DNA of 59,475 bases from Candidatus Zhuqueibacterota bacterium (GTDB lineage Bacteria; Zhuqueibacterota; Zhuqueibacteria; Residuimicrobiales; Krinioviventaceae): assembly GCA_016934825.1 (NCBI GenBank), contig JAFGSB010000073.1, forward strand, positions 1-59,475, written 5' to 3'. Shown here one piece after another: positions 26,907 to 35,715 of this stretch (the stretch's first letter is position 1; each line of letters starts with the position of its first letter). The notes under the pieces were generated by a model. The model saw nothing but the letters and a program-made list of their open reading frames with translations, was not told where the DNA came from and did not search any database. Made by a program: the position numbers and the translations under genes.

Positions 26907-27222
26907 CTGTTTCTCCAAAATCCAAGATATAAATTAAAATAGTCATATTCATTTAAGATGCGTAAATTAAAACAACCTGCGGGTTGGTTTTATTTACTTT
27001 TTTATTTAAAGCGTTTAATTTTCGGTCATATATTCCTGATTAAAAACAAACATTAAAATCAGATTTTATACATTTCTGAACTACGAATCATTCTCATTTA
27101 AAACCACAAAATAACCTCTTTTACACAGGTCGGATCAAATTTACAATCCACAAAACAAAAAAATTCCCCGATAATCATAAAAATAATTTAACGGGGAATT
27201 TATGATAACGATTAAACAATTA
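26907..27222. other. Intergenic region
   Basis: No gene is visible. The left end should hold the promoter for the GH57-ctpA-exbB direction, and the right part holds the terminator at 27161-27201. Nothing else was recognised. Confidence 0.5.
27161..27201 (-). terminator. Terminator of the PorV-like operon
   Basis: AAATTCCCCG pairs perfectly with CGGGGAATTT across a 21-base AT-rich loop. On the minus strand it is followed by TTTTTTTGTTTT. It lies 22 bases beyond the stop of the distal PorV-like gene. Confidence 0.7.
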
Positions 27223-28122
27223 TTAAAAAAACGCCGTCATCGAAAACCTCTGTGAATTTCCCAGATCATTATCAAAAGGTATATAAGCATAGTCTATATT
27301 CAAAAATCCGAAATTCAATCCAAATCCTGCGGCAACTGATCTTTCGTCATAACCGGTTTGATACCCGGCGCGCACAGCTATTTTTTGATAGGGATAATAT
27401 TCGATCCCTAAATTGACATGATCGCTGTTTTCAAGAATTTTCACATAATCCGCCGCAAATAATAATTTATCCCCCATAAAAAAATCCGGGATGGTGTACG
27501 CGGTTCCGAACCTCATAATTTTGGGCAGTACGATGCTTTCCTGAACCATTTCCGACATTGAGCCGATATTTTGAATTGCCGCGGCGACAAACAGTCCTGA
27601 GCGTAACAGCCGATACCGGACGCCAAAATCAAACGCGTAACCGCTTGCCGATTCGACATAAATTTTTTCATTCAGGTATTTGACCTTTGCGCCGACGGAC
27701 AAATTTTCGCCAATTTTTCGGGCATAATTTAACGACATGGAAAAATCATGGGATGAAAATGTTCCCAACGGTTCTTCGGTTGCGGTAATTCGCCGTTCAA
27801 AATCATTGACATTGTTCAGCATTAATCCGATCCCGAGCGTTCCAATCGTTGTCGGGAAAACCACACCGGCGGCGTTATTTGAAATTCCCTGGATCCATTT
27901 GTTATGCGTAAAATGGGCCTGTCGCTGTTTAATCCATGCCGGTCCCGCCGGATTCCAGAATATTCCGGAAGCATCGTCAGCGGACGCTACAAATGCCTCT
28001 CCCATGGACGCCGCCCTTGCGCTCACGCCGATTTTTAAAATTGCCAGCCCGGTTTCTCCGCCGGCAAAAACCGAAACCGGCAATATCATTAACATCCATA
28101 TAAAAATAAATTTTTTGAACAT
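27223..28122 (-). CDS. PorV/PorQ-like outer-membrane beta-barrel protein (distal copy)
   Basis: A signal peptide (about 1-20) precedes a mature start AGGETGLAILKIGVSARAASMG, the family opening. The rest is a run of amphipathic strands ending in FSMTAFF, the aromatic terminus used for outer-membrane assembly. Members include PorV, which receives sorting-domain cargo from the type IX secretion channel. 299 residues. It is last in a four-gene run that contains a protein with a sorting domain (29147-30601) and lies 27 bases after the second PorV-like gene. Which protein it serves is inference. Confidence 0.85.
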   Translation of the reverse strand: MFKKFIFIWMLMILPVSVFAGGETGLAILKIGVSARAASMGEAFVASADDASGIFWNPAGPAWIKQRQAHFTHNKWIQGISNNAAGVVFPTTIGTLGIGLMLNNVNDFERRITATEEPLGTFSSHDFSMSLNYARKIGENLSVGAKVKYLNEKIYVESASGYAFDFGVRYRLLRSGLFVAAAIQNIGSMSEMVQESIVLPKIMRFGTAYTIPDFFMGDKLLFAADYVKILENSDHVNLGIEYYPYQKIAVRAGYQTGYDERSVAAGFGLNFGFLNIDYAYIPFDNDLGNSQRFSMTAFF

Positions 28123-28149
28123 ATCTGTATTCCATTCAGTAAAAATGAA

Positions 28150-29133
28150 TTAAATATTAAATGCCCAGGAAAAAATATGATCGGAGCCGGGCGCGTCCTG
28201 AGATAAAACAAAAGCATAATTGATCATATTTGATTTATTTAATAGATTGAATTTGATTCCCAATCCAAAGGTTGGCGAATTATCATCCAGACCAAAACGC
28301 AACGCCCCGATTTTCGCGTTCGACAATTCCATTCCATAATGATAACGCGGATTTTGCTTGTCGCTGTCTTCGATCTCGGCCGTGAGCAGCAGCCATTGCT
28401 GCGGTATACGGTATGCCATCGCCGCCCTGGTTACTTTGGGGAATTTATTAACGGTGCTGGTGCCTCTCTCATAAACAGTGTCCGTGTTCCAGGAATATTT
28501 TGACATATTGTCCCGCAGAACCAAACCCAGCGTAAGATTGTTTACGGGCATAAAATATGCGCCGACATCTATCCCGAACCCGGTGGAGGTTAAAGCCGAG
28601 TTGTCTTTTTGAATATCGGGCATCTGGTTATACAGTACCTTACCGGTAATACCAATTGAGAACCTTTCAAAAGGACTTAACGCGAATGAAAGATAAAAAG
28701 CATGCTCCGAATTTGAAAAATCCATGGTATGATTACCGCTTCCGTCGGTTCCGTAAATTTTATCCACACCGGCATGAACCCAGCCCAACGCCAGACCGGC
28801 TTTTAAAAGATTTCCTCCCGCTTCCGGGTCCGCCTTTGGATTCAGGGGCATGGCAAAACCGATAAAATCAAAATTCCGATCCAGGGTTAAAAACGAATAA
28901 GATGCGGCCAACTGCCTTTCCTTCAGGTGCGGCAGCAGCGCCGGATTATAAAAACCGGCAACGGCGCCTTCCGGGATAGCGCTGTAGGCGTCGCCCAAAG
29001 CTTTGGCCCGAGCCCCCAGCCCCATTCTTAAAAAAGCGCCCGCATAACCGCCGTCACCCGGCCGGGCAAACGCCGTTAAAACAAATATAAAACTCATAAA
29101 AAGGGTTAAAATATATTTTTTCATGCTGTTCAT
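28150..29133 (-). CDS. PorV/PorQ-like outer-membrane beta-barrel protein (proximal copy)
   Basis: 327 residues with a signal peptide, the family start GAFLRMGLGARAKALGDAY, FYNPALLPHL (the conserved NPA turn) and alternating strands to a C-terminal FSWAFNI. It is only distantly similar to the copy after it, so the two are old paralogues with possibly different clients. The start at 29133 is retained. An ATG three codons downstream has better spacing from the AGGA and may be the real one. The cargo-like gene stops 13 bases upstream. Confidence 0.85.
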   Translation of the reverse strand: MNSMKKYILTLFMSFIFVLTAFARPGDGGYAGAFLRMGLGARAKALGDAYSAIPEGAVAGFYNPALLPHLKERQLAASYSFLTLDRNFDFIGFAMPLNPKADPEAGGNLLKAGLALGWVHAGVDKIYGTDGSGNHTMDFSNSEHAFYLSFALSPFERFSIGITGKVLYNQMPDIQKDNSALTSTGFGIDVGAYFMPVNNLTLGLVLRDNMSKYSWNTDTVYERGTSTVNKFPKVTRAAMAYRIPQQWLLLTAEIEDSDKQNPRYHYGMELSNAKIGALRFGLDDNSPTFGLGIKFNLLNKSNMINYAFVLSQDAPGSDHIFSWAFNI

Positions 29134-29146
29134 ATCCTGTCGTTAA

Positions 29147-30601
29147 TCAATTAACAATCATTATCTTGCCCCAGTAGGTGCCGTCGTTATCGATTTCAAC
29201 ACTGTAAAAATAAACTCCGTTTGCCACCATATCGCCATAATCATTCCGGCCGTTCCAGACTTCATTAAAATCACCGTCGGTGTAACGTATTTTACCGTCT
29301 ACCAGGGTGGTAACCAGGTCCATCGCAAAATCATATATCCTGATCGTCACCCTTGTTGGCAGCGTTGTATTATACTGTATACGGACATAACCGTCATTAT
29401 CCAGAACATTATGCCGCGTCGGGGAAAAAGGATTGGGATAGGCATAAGTCCTGGGCCTTCCGCCCTCGCCGGTTGGCTGAAAAGCGCGCATAACGTCCCA
29501 GGTATAACCGTTATCACTTGTTTTGGCCAGTCCGTCCGAGGTGCCGGCCCAAACAACCCCGTTCTGCGCCATTACCGAATATAATTCCGTGCTGTATACT
29601 TTTTCGCCGGTGACCGTGTCCGTTATCCTGGGGAACCTGCACCACGTTTCTCCGAAATCGGCGGATTTATAGAGACCCTCGTATGTGGCCACATACACAA
29701 TTGATCCGTCGAAACAAAAATTTGCCGGTCTGATACCGTTCACCGAATCTCCAAGCGTAGTAGTCCAGGTTTTACCGCCGTTTTCCGATTTGGATACGGC
29801 GTAAAATTCCGTTTCGCCTTCCGCTTTCCAGGTACTGGCCCAGATGATCTTCCGGTTTTCGGCTTTTTGAAAGGCCAGCGCATTGACAAAGTTGCCGGAA
29901 ATGGGCTGTTCCTGGTTGGTACGACTAAAATTTTCCCAGGTTTTACCGCCGTCAACAGATTTATTTATCCCTTCCGCCGTTCCGACCCAGAGCTCATTAT
30001 CGGCGGTAATCACCGAAAAAGCCCTGTGATTCAATCGTTTTCCGGGATCGAACACAAAAGAGTCCGGCGGAACAACCTCCCAGTTTTCTCCGAAATTTTC
30101 CCCCTTTACCAGACCGCCGCCGAAATTCGCCAGCCAGATGGTGCCATTCAATACCGCAATATCATAAGTTAAATTCTGAACGGTTGGAAAATCAAAAGGG
30201 GGCTGCTTAATATGTTTCCAGGACTGTCCGTTGTCTAAAGAAATACTCAGACCGGTCCCGTTAGCCAGGTAATCGTCCGAAACCTGCGTCAGTGTGTCGT
30301 TCGCCGTCGCCACAATCACGGTGTCGCCGCTCACCCACATGGCGGAAATGCTGCCCCTGCCGATTCCGTGCGCCGTGCCAAGAGATTGTATGGTTTTGCC
30401 GTTATTCTTTGTAAAACTTAAACCGTGCCCGGTCCCTAACCAGACCGTACGGGTACCGGCGAAAATATCGGTAATGCCGTTTCCGGCAAGCCCTTCGCCC
30501 GGGCTGACATTTAGTTGATAAGATTGTACAACAGGATCAGCATTCAAGGAATAACTTATACACATCAAAACAGTTAAAATTAAAACATTTATATTTTGCA
30601 T
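29147..30601 (-). CDS. Secreted beta-propeller (BNR/sortilin-like) protein with C-terminal sorting domain
   Basis: The 484 residues begin with a signal peptide (about 1-21). About 30-390 forms a propeller of roughly seven repeats with SxDxGxxW-type Asp boxes (SLDNGQSWKH, SVDGGKTWEN, SENGGKTWTT, SADFGETW, SDNGYTW). The last 95 residues are a FlgD-like domain (YPNPFSP, VWNGRNDYGD, NGVYFYSVEI) ending in KIMIVN, the sorting signal of type IX-secreted proteins. It lies in a four-gene run with an Ig-like lipoprotein upstream and two PorV-like genes downstream, so it is a candidate cargo for them. Ligand unknown. Confidence 0.85.
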   Translation of the reverse strand: MQNINVLILTVLMCISYSLNADPVVQSYQLNVSPGEGLAGNGITDIFAGTRTVWLGTGHGLSFTKNNGKTIQSLGTAHGIGRGSISAMWVSGDTVIVATANDTLTQVSDDYLANGTGLSISLDNGQSWKHIKQPPFDFPTVQNLTYDIAVLNGTIWLANFGGGLVKGENFGENWEVVPPDSFVFDPGKRLNHRAFSVITADNELWVGTAEGINKSVDGGKTWENFSRTNQEQPISGNFVNALAFQKAENRKIIWASTWKAEGETEFYAVSKSENGGKTWTTTLGDSVNGIRPANFCFDGSIVYVATYEGLYKSADFGETWCRFPRITDTVTGEKVYSTELYSVMAQNGVVWAGTSDGLAKTSDNGYTWDVMRAFQPTGEGGRPRTYAYPNPFSPTRHNVLDNDGYVRIQYNTTLPTRVTIRIYDFAMDLVTTLVDGKIRYTDGDFNEVWNGRNDYGDMVANGVYFYSVEIDNDGTYWGKIMIVN

Positions 30602-30613
30602 TGATTTTTCCGT

Positions 30614-31756
30614 TTATTTTAATGTTATCTTGTACACCAGCGATTCGCTTCTGTTTCCGGCCAAATCTTCCGCCCAGAAAACCAATTCATAATCTCCAAG
30701 AGGTTGTTCACTGTCAAACGCGGCGGCAATCGAATAAATCCCGTCATTCGCGACCAGGTCGCCCCGGTAACCCTGGTCCCAGCCTGCGAGTTGGTCCTGT
30801 AACGGCAGGCCGTTATCGTAAAGATCAAACGGACTGTTTTCAGAAAACGTGCCGTCCGCCTTTTGCCAGGACATTTTTACATATTTTATGTCCTTTATTG
30901 TTTGTTCATCTTTTGCTTTTATGGTTACTAAAAAAAACTCGACAACATCGCCTTCCGGCCGCGTATATTCCGTCGGCGCCTGTATATCATATAATTCTGG
31001 CGCGGTATTTTCGATATATATCTCTTCCGGATAGGGAAGACTTTTTCTGTTTGACTGGTCAACGGCTTCAAAATCAAGGTCATATAAACCCTTTTTCCCG
31101 ATCGCAAAACTTTTATCGACCTTCCTGTTGAAAATTCCGGCTTCCGCTGTTGCACTCAGATATCCCTGAAAATAGACATCGTTGTTCATTTTACCTTTGA
31201 ACATAACGGTTTTTACATCCTGCAGTCCGTTTGAATCATATACGCTTGCGGTAAATTCAAGCTCTCCGTCAAAACCGCTTTTCAGCGTGTCGGGTATATC
31301 AACCGATAAAATTTCAGGCAGCAGGTTCTTTTGAGAGATAACGACCACCTGGAACTGATCCCCGATTTCTTTATAATCCTGAACTGCGGTAAATTCAAAT
31401 AAGATATTTTGCTGGGCATCGTCATCTGTCTCCCATTTAACGATCTGTGTAAATAATCCGTCGTGTGCGATCATATCACCATCGCTTACGTGGACCGCCC
31501 CGCCGTCGTCGTACAGTTTATGCTCCGACAAAACTGTCTCGCTTCCCTCTTTATAGATAGACAGGGTGACAAAATCAATGGTTTGCGACGATGTTACTTT
31601 TACCGAGATCGTATAAATTTTATCGGGATTGATGAATTCGGGGACGATATATTTTTCGATAACCGGCAGAGAAGTGTCTTCCGTAACCGTGGGCAGTTTG
31701 CGTTCCGAGCACGATATGATCATGATGAATAATAACAAAACAACACTTTTTCTCAT
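30614..31756 (-). CDS. Lipoprotein with repeated Ig-like domains
   Basis: Start at 31756, with GGGATAATATT before it. A longer frame of 12 codons runs back into the leader hairpin. The lipobox is IISC (Cys16) in a short signal sequence. The mature 365 residues hold three or four beta-sandwich units of about 100 residues with recurrent VHVSDGDMIAHDGLFT, DLVANDGIYS and DLAGNRSES, the Asp/Asn-rich turns of calcium-binding Ig-like folds. It is the first gene of the operon leading to the propeller protein and PorV-like pair. I infer a surface or periplasmic partner role, but no function is known. Confidence 0.75.
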   Translation of the reverse strand: MRKSVVLLLFIMIISCSERKLPTVTEDTSLPVIEKYIVPEFINPDKIYTISVKVTSSQTIDFVTLSIYKEGSETVLSEHKLYDDGGAVHVSDGDMIAHDGLFTQIVKWETDDDAQQNILFEFTAVQDYKEIGDQFQVVVISQKNLLPEILSVDIPDTLKSGFDGELEFTASVYDSNGLQDVKTVMFKGKMNNDVYFQGYLSATAEAGIFNRKVDKSFAIGKKGLYDLDFEAVDQSNRKSLPYPEEIYIENTAPELYDIQAPTEYTRPEGDVVEFFLVTIKAKDEQTIKDIKYVKMSWQKADGTFSENSPFDLYDNGLPLQDQLAGWDQGYRGDLVANDGIYSIAAAFDSEQPLGDYELVFWAEDLAGNRSESLVYKITLK

Positions 31757-31780
31757 AATATTATCCCGTTTAATAAAAAA

Positions 31781-31810
31781 AACCGAGCCCAATAGTTACA
31801 GTACTCGGTT
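31781..31810 (-). promoter_or_regulatory. Terminator-type hairpin in the leader of the lipoprotein/PorV operon
   Basis: AACCGAG pairs with CTCGGTT, followed on the minus strand by a run of T before the ribosome site at 31756. Upstream, TGCCAGG (31827-31833) is complementary to CCTGGCA (31946-31952), so the preceding leader can fold back. It is either the end of the HAD/pdxJ transcript or an attenuator for the lipoprotein operon. Confidence 0.5.
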
Positions 31811-32024
31811 CAGAATGAGTTAAACTTGCCAGGCTTTAAAATAATAATAAAAAATTTTTACCAAAAGAGAGTTACTTTTTCTACAAATGTTTTTCTTTAT
31901 CGAATACTTTATACAAGGTATCCACAAATAATTTCTAACAAATAACCTGGCACCCTCCAAAATTTATTTTTGGAATTTATTAAACATAGGTCGAATAATC
32001 AAGTTATTTTTACATGCCTTGATA

Positions 32025-32684
32025 TTATATTGAATCCTTTATTATCTTTTCCAGCATAAAAAACAATTCTTTATGATCTTTAAATATAACGTCGGCTTTA
32101 CTTAAATGTTCCCGCGGCAGGGTGGTTTCCAATGCGATACAATAAGTTCCCGCGGCTTTTGCCGAGCTGATACCTATAGGGGCGTTTTCAACCACGATAC
32201 ACCGGGCCGGAGCAATATTTAATTTCTGCAGGGCAGATAAATATGGATCGGGAAAAGGTTTGCCTTTGGATGTATCTCCCTCTTTAACAATGACGGAAAA
32301 TTTTTCGATCAATTCCCCCGGCAGTACGGCCTGAATATTTTCAAGCGTTGTCCCGGTGACAAGGCCGGTTTTCATTGAATTTTTTAAAATCAAATCTACA
32401 ATTTTAAAAATTTCCGGGTAAATTCCGGCCTTTTGTATCTGCTGGAATATTTTGTTCTTTTCCTCTTTTAACCTTTTAGCTTTTTGTTCCGGGGCGGTTA
32501 TCCCGGCAGCATTATATATTGCCATTGCTATTTGCCAGGCCGGTCTGCCCTCGTTTAGCCTGATGGTTAATTCCTGCGGTTCGATCCGTTCCGGCTGTAA
32601 AACGATTTGCCACGCTTTATAATGATACGGGAATGTGTTTGCCAGTACGCCGTCAAAATCGAACAATACTGCTTTATAAAACAA
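32025..32684 (-). CDS. HAD-family phosphatase, beta-phosphoglucomutase-like
   Basis: A 219-residue HAD hydrolase. The nucleophile motif is LFDFDGVLANTF (Asp pair DFD). A four-helix cap follows, then the motif II Thr in GLVTGTTLEN, the Lys in SKGKPFPDPY, and the acidic motif IV-like VVENAPIGISSAKAAG. The VENAPIGxxAA form and length favour the beta-phosphoglucomutase or sugar-phosphate subfamily. TTG is the start, with AAAGGAAAGTC just before it. It lies 26 bases after pdxJ. The substrate is unknown. A vitamin B6 role is possible but only by neighbourhood. Confidence 0.85.
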   Translation of the reverse strand: MFYKAVLFDFDGVLANTFPYHYKAWQIVLQPERIEPQELTIRLNEGRPAWQIAMAIYNAAGITAPEQKAKRLKEEKNKIFQQIQKAGIYPEIFKIVDLILKNSMKTGLVTGTTLENIQAVLPGELIEKFSVIVKEGDTSKGKPFPDPYLSALQKLNIAPARCIVVENAPIGISSAKAAGTYCIALETTLPREHLSKADVIFKDHKELFFMLEKIIKDSI

Positions 32685-32710
32685 AGACTTTCCTTTCCCA
32701 TTTCCATTGG

Positions 32711-33421
32711 TTATACCAGTAAAATTTTAAAATGCTTAACCGCGCGTTCCATGCCGATCAATAAGGATTTGGCTATAACAGCTCTCCCGATATTATATTC
32801 CTCAATAAATGAGATGTCATTTAGTTCGTGTAAATTTTGTTCATTAATTCCCCGGCCTGCGGAAACTCCCAGACCCATTTTATTGGCGGCCATGGCCACC
32901 GAGCGCATTTGTTCGATCATATCGCCCATAGTACCCAGGTCCTCCACACTCGACAATGCTGCGGTATTTAATTGTACATAATCCAATCGCGCGCGGGCCG
33001 CGGCACGTACCTGGTGGGTGTCGGGTTTGATTAATGCGTTAACCACTATATTATTGGCGCGAAGGGCCGTTGTCACATCCTCAATATATTCCAGGTTCGC
33101 GTCGATATCCAGTGAATTATCCAGGGTCTGTTCACTGACTGCGGGCAAAAGAGTGACCATATCCGGCAGCCAGTTCAACACTTTTTTTACCATTTCATCA
33201 TTCAGGGTAACCGCAACATTGAGATGAGTCTGAACAACCTCTTTTAAAACGGAAACATCCCGATCGCTTATATCGAAACGATCATCCCGCAATTGTACCA
33301 TAATTCCGTCAATTCCCGCTATTTCAGCGGCAACCGCCACCGCAACCGGATCGGGAACTTTAGACTTGTTCAGATTCCGTATGTGAGCGACCTGATTTAC
33401 ACATAAACACACTCTTGCCAT
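32711..33421 (-). CDS. pdxJ: Pyridoxine 5'-phosphate synthase
   Basis: TIM-barrel enzyme of 236 residues that joins 1-deoxyxylulose 5-phosphate with 3-amino-1-hydroxyacetone phosphate in the DXP-dependent B6 pathway. Recognised by CVNQVAHIRN, HLRDDR-equivalent MVQLRDDRFDISD, the acidic LNTAA segment and the phosphate-binding SAGRGINEQN near the C-terminus. ATG preceded by AAAGGGACGTGT. It sits in a minus-strand run with a polysaccharide deacetylase upstream and a HAD phosphatase downstream. No pdxA is in the window. Confidence 0.9.
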   Translation of the reverse strand: MARVCLCVNQVAHIRNLNKSKVPDPVAVAVAAEIAGIDGIMVQLRDDRFDISDRDVSVLKEVVQTHLNVAVTLNDEMVKKVLNWLPDMVTLLPAVSEQTLDNSLDIDANLEYIEDVTTALRANNIVVNALIKPDTHQVRAAARARLDYVQLNTAALSSVEDLGTMGDMIEQMRSVAMAANKMGLGVSAGRGINEQNLHELNDISFIEEYNIGRAVIAKSLLIGMERAVKHFKILLV

Positions 33422-33457
33422 ACACGTCCCTTTCTCTTTTATGACATAAACAAAAAC

Positions 33458-34561
33458 TTAATTGACAAGCTGTGAAACATAAACAAACTCGATGCCTTTT
33501 TCTTCAAGTTTCGGCATATTTTCCATCAATATTTGATAGGTATCCCTGCGGACATGAGCTATCGCGACAACATTTTCTCCTTTGACCGCCAGATCAATGA
33601 TCCGCTGTAATTGTCCCAGCATAAAATCTTTTTCATCACGGGCATCGATAAAAAGCGTGTTGACGGCAGCGTGAACAGACATGGTACGGGCAAGCTCGTA
33701 TCCCAGGCTATGATTATTTGTTTTACTATCGACAAAAAACTTGTCCAAATGATTTAACTCGTTTAATACAACCTGCATTAACTGTTTGTCGGCAGTCGCT
33801 TTTGAACCCTGGTGGTTATTCATCCCCACGGCGTTTGGCAATAATGAAAACGCTCGTCGAATTCTCATCCTTATTTCACTATTGTTTTGATTCGTCAACA
33901 GCATAAATCCGTTATCATGGTAAGCGGCATGCAGTGGCTCCATAGGCATGTGCACCAGCACCTCTTTTGATAATAACGACGCTTCACGGGCAATGGTCCG
34001 TGATTCTTGCAGACCGGGAATTATTGAAACGGTCAATGGGTACCGGCATCTTAAATAATCTTTGACCAGATCATTAAACACATAGCCGAAATCATCTATT
34101 ATTATGGCGACATAACCGAGGATCGCCTGTGGTTTAAAAATATATTTACAGACAGTTATATTTTTTAGTCCGACACGGACAACATAAATATTATTTTTTG
34201 TTTCCTCACAACTGACAAAACTATCTTTAATATTATTCAAATTTTGAGTTATGGAAGAATACAGATGTAAAAAATTAAGTTTACGGGGAATCTGAACTTC
34301 GATATAATCACCCCGATCTGTTTGTCGTTTTTTAGTTAATAAAAATTCGTTAAATGTAATCTGTACGGCTTGTTTGATAAACTCTTTTTCGCTTTGCTTT
34401 AAAACCACCGGTTTATCCGGTTTTAAAAAAACAGGCAGCAGGATAAACCTGATAACCGAAAGCAAAACAGCCGATAAAAGCAAACCGTAAATAATTTTTT
34501 TTCGGTTTTCCGGGAAAAGCGGCTCCGCAGGGATTTTTGCTTTATATGTTTTACGTTTCAT
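33458..34561 (-). CDS. Divergent polysaccharide deacetylase family protein
   Basis: 367 residues: a basic N-terminus, one transmembrane anchor (about 27-45) and a periplasmic deacetylase-like domain of the divergent type (PF04748). Markers are AIIIDDFGYVF, the LTVSIIPGL strand, EVLVHMPMEPL, GMNNHQGSKAT, FVDSKTNNHS, the DARD segment and VAIAHVR. Such proteins lie near peptidoglycan hydrolases in many Gram-negatives, but the exact activity is uncertain. It lies 13 bases after the lipoprotein at 34575 and upstream of pdxJ. Confidence 0.87.
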   Translation of the reverse strand: MKRKTYKAKIPAEPLFPENRKKIIYGLLLSAVLLSVIRFILLPVFLKPDKPVVLKQSEKEFIKQAVQITFNEFLLTKKRQTDRGDYIEVQIPRKLNFLHLYSSITQNLNNIKDSFVSCEETKNNIYVVRVGLKNITVCKYIFKPQAILGYVAIIIDDFGYVFNDLVKDYLRCRYPLTVSIIPGLQESRTIAREASLLSKEVLVHMPMEPLHAAYHDNGFMLLTNQNNSEIRMRIRRAFSLLPNAVGMNNHQGSKATADKQLMQVVLNELNHLDKFFVDSKTNNHSLGYELARTMSVHAAVNTLFIDARDEKDFMLGQLQRIIDLAVKGENVVAIAHVRRDTYQILMENMPKLEEKGIEFVYVSQLVN

Positions 34562-34574
34562 AATATTTTTAATT

Positions 34575-35192
34575 TTACTTTCCGAATTTGGCTTTAAGGC
34601 TGCTCCAGGTCGGAGCGTCTCCCGTAGCGTTGTCCCGCCACCTGTGAATATACCATAAATCTTCGGGGGTCCGGACCAGTCTAAATTCCGCCTGGCCCTG
34701 CATATCCCGGGGGCAATTCTGGTCTTCGCATTTGAAATGCACTTTCAGACTATATTCCTGTATTAATATTACCGAATCCTGGTATGTGTCTTCACGGGAG
34801 GATATAATTGTAAATACGCTCGCAGAGTCTTTCGGCAAATACAGCATAAGCTGATTGAGGTAAATCAACTCGTTTTCTTTACCCCAATTATTAAAAAGAC
34901 CGGGATTTTGGTTCACAACTGCCGGGTCGGCAATATAAAGATAACTTTTACTCGAATTACTGGTGTCGGCCAAACATCTCATATAATTGGAAATATTTTT
35001 TTCCAGAATCGCATTTCGTAAATTGGCCATAACATAATTCGGTGATGTGGGTTGTATCCATGATGACTGCTTTGATACAGGTTTCTCCGGTTGTCGGGTT
35101 GCAAAAGGTGATTCACAAAAGCAAAAAATAAACAATATAAATAAACATAATACTTGAAACACTATGAACTTTAGTTTATATTTATACATCAT
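34575..35192 (-). CDS. Lipoprotein of unknown function (paralogue of 19196-19723)
   Basis: 205 residues. A lipoprotein leader ends in the IFCFC region, with mature start CESPFATRQ. It shares with the lipoprotein at 19196-19723 the C-x-x-PFA mature start, a TSPNYVMANLRNAI helix and the terminal WYIHRWRDN, so the pair form one family of unknown function. Residues Cys (HFKCEDQNC) may form a disulfide. The start lies only 14 bases from that of divergent fxsA, and no good ribosome site is seen before it, so translation may be weak or start elsewhere. Confidence 0.72.
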   Translation of the reverse strand: MMYKYKLKFIVFQVLCLFILFIFCFCESPFATRQPEKPVSKQSSWIQPTSPNYVMANLRNAILEKNISNYMRCLADTSNSSKSYLYIADPAVVNQNPGLFNNWGKENELIYLNQLMLYLPKDSASVFTIISSREDTYQDSVILIQEYSLKVHFKCEDQNCPRDMQGQAEFRLVRTPEDLWYIHRWRDNATGDAPTWSSLKAKFGK

Positions 35193-35206
35193 AAAAAGGA
35201 GCTGTT

Positions 35207-35605
35207 TTGTTTTTTAAATTATTATTATTATTTACAACCATACCGCTTGTCGAGATCTGGCTGCTGCTGGAAATCGGTAAAAGGCTAGGCGTATTCGATA
35301 CAATTGCACTGGTTGTTATTACCGGATTTGCCGGCGCCTGGCTCGCACGTTCTCAGAGTTTGCAAGTGTTCCGGAGAATACAGTCAGAACTCCACCGGGG
35401 TGTTATGCCGTCCGATTCCCTGATAGAGGGATTATTACTGCTCATCGCCGGTATCGTTCTCATCACACCCGGTCTGTTAACCGATTGCGCGGGTATTGTA
35501 CTGCTTATTCCGCCTACACGTAAGCTTGTTTTGAATTATATCAAAACCCGGTTCCGGCGTCATCTCAATATTCAAAATATTTACTATACAAATGATACGA
35601 ATTAA
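35207..35605 (+). CDS. fxsA: FxsA family membrane protein
   Basis: 132 residues with the FxsA pattern: a first helix (FFKLLLLFTTIPLVEIWLLL) carrying the conserved Glu, then GKRLGVFDTIALVVITGFAGAWLAR, and a later pair of helices (GLLLLIAGIVLITPGLLTD). Start is TTG with an AAAAGGAG site placed six bases upstream. FxsA is an inner-membrane protein that blocks phage T7 exclusion in E. coli, but its general role is unclear. It is divergent from the lipoprotein gene with 14 bases between starts. A 20-bp AT-only perfect palindrome overlaps its stop (35599-35618). Confidence 0.88.
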   Translation: MFFKLLLLFTTIPLVEIWLLLEIGKRLGVFDTIALVVITGFAGAWLARSQSLQVFRRIQSELHRGVMPSDSLIEGLLLLIAGIVLITPGLLTDCAGIVLLIPPTRKLVLNYIKTRFRRHLNIQNIYYTNDTN

Positions 35606-35715
35606 ATTAATTTAATTCAACATTTGAAAATAAATATATCGTAAAACAATTGTACATTCAAGAAATATTTTATATCTAAATAAAGTAATGTTCCACTGAA
35701 AATAAGAGAAAAAAC

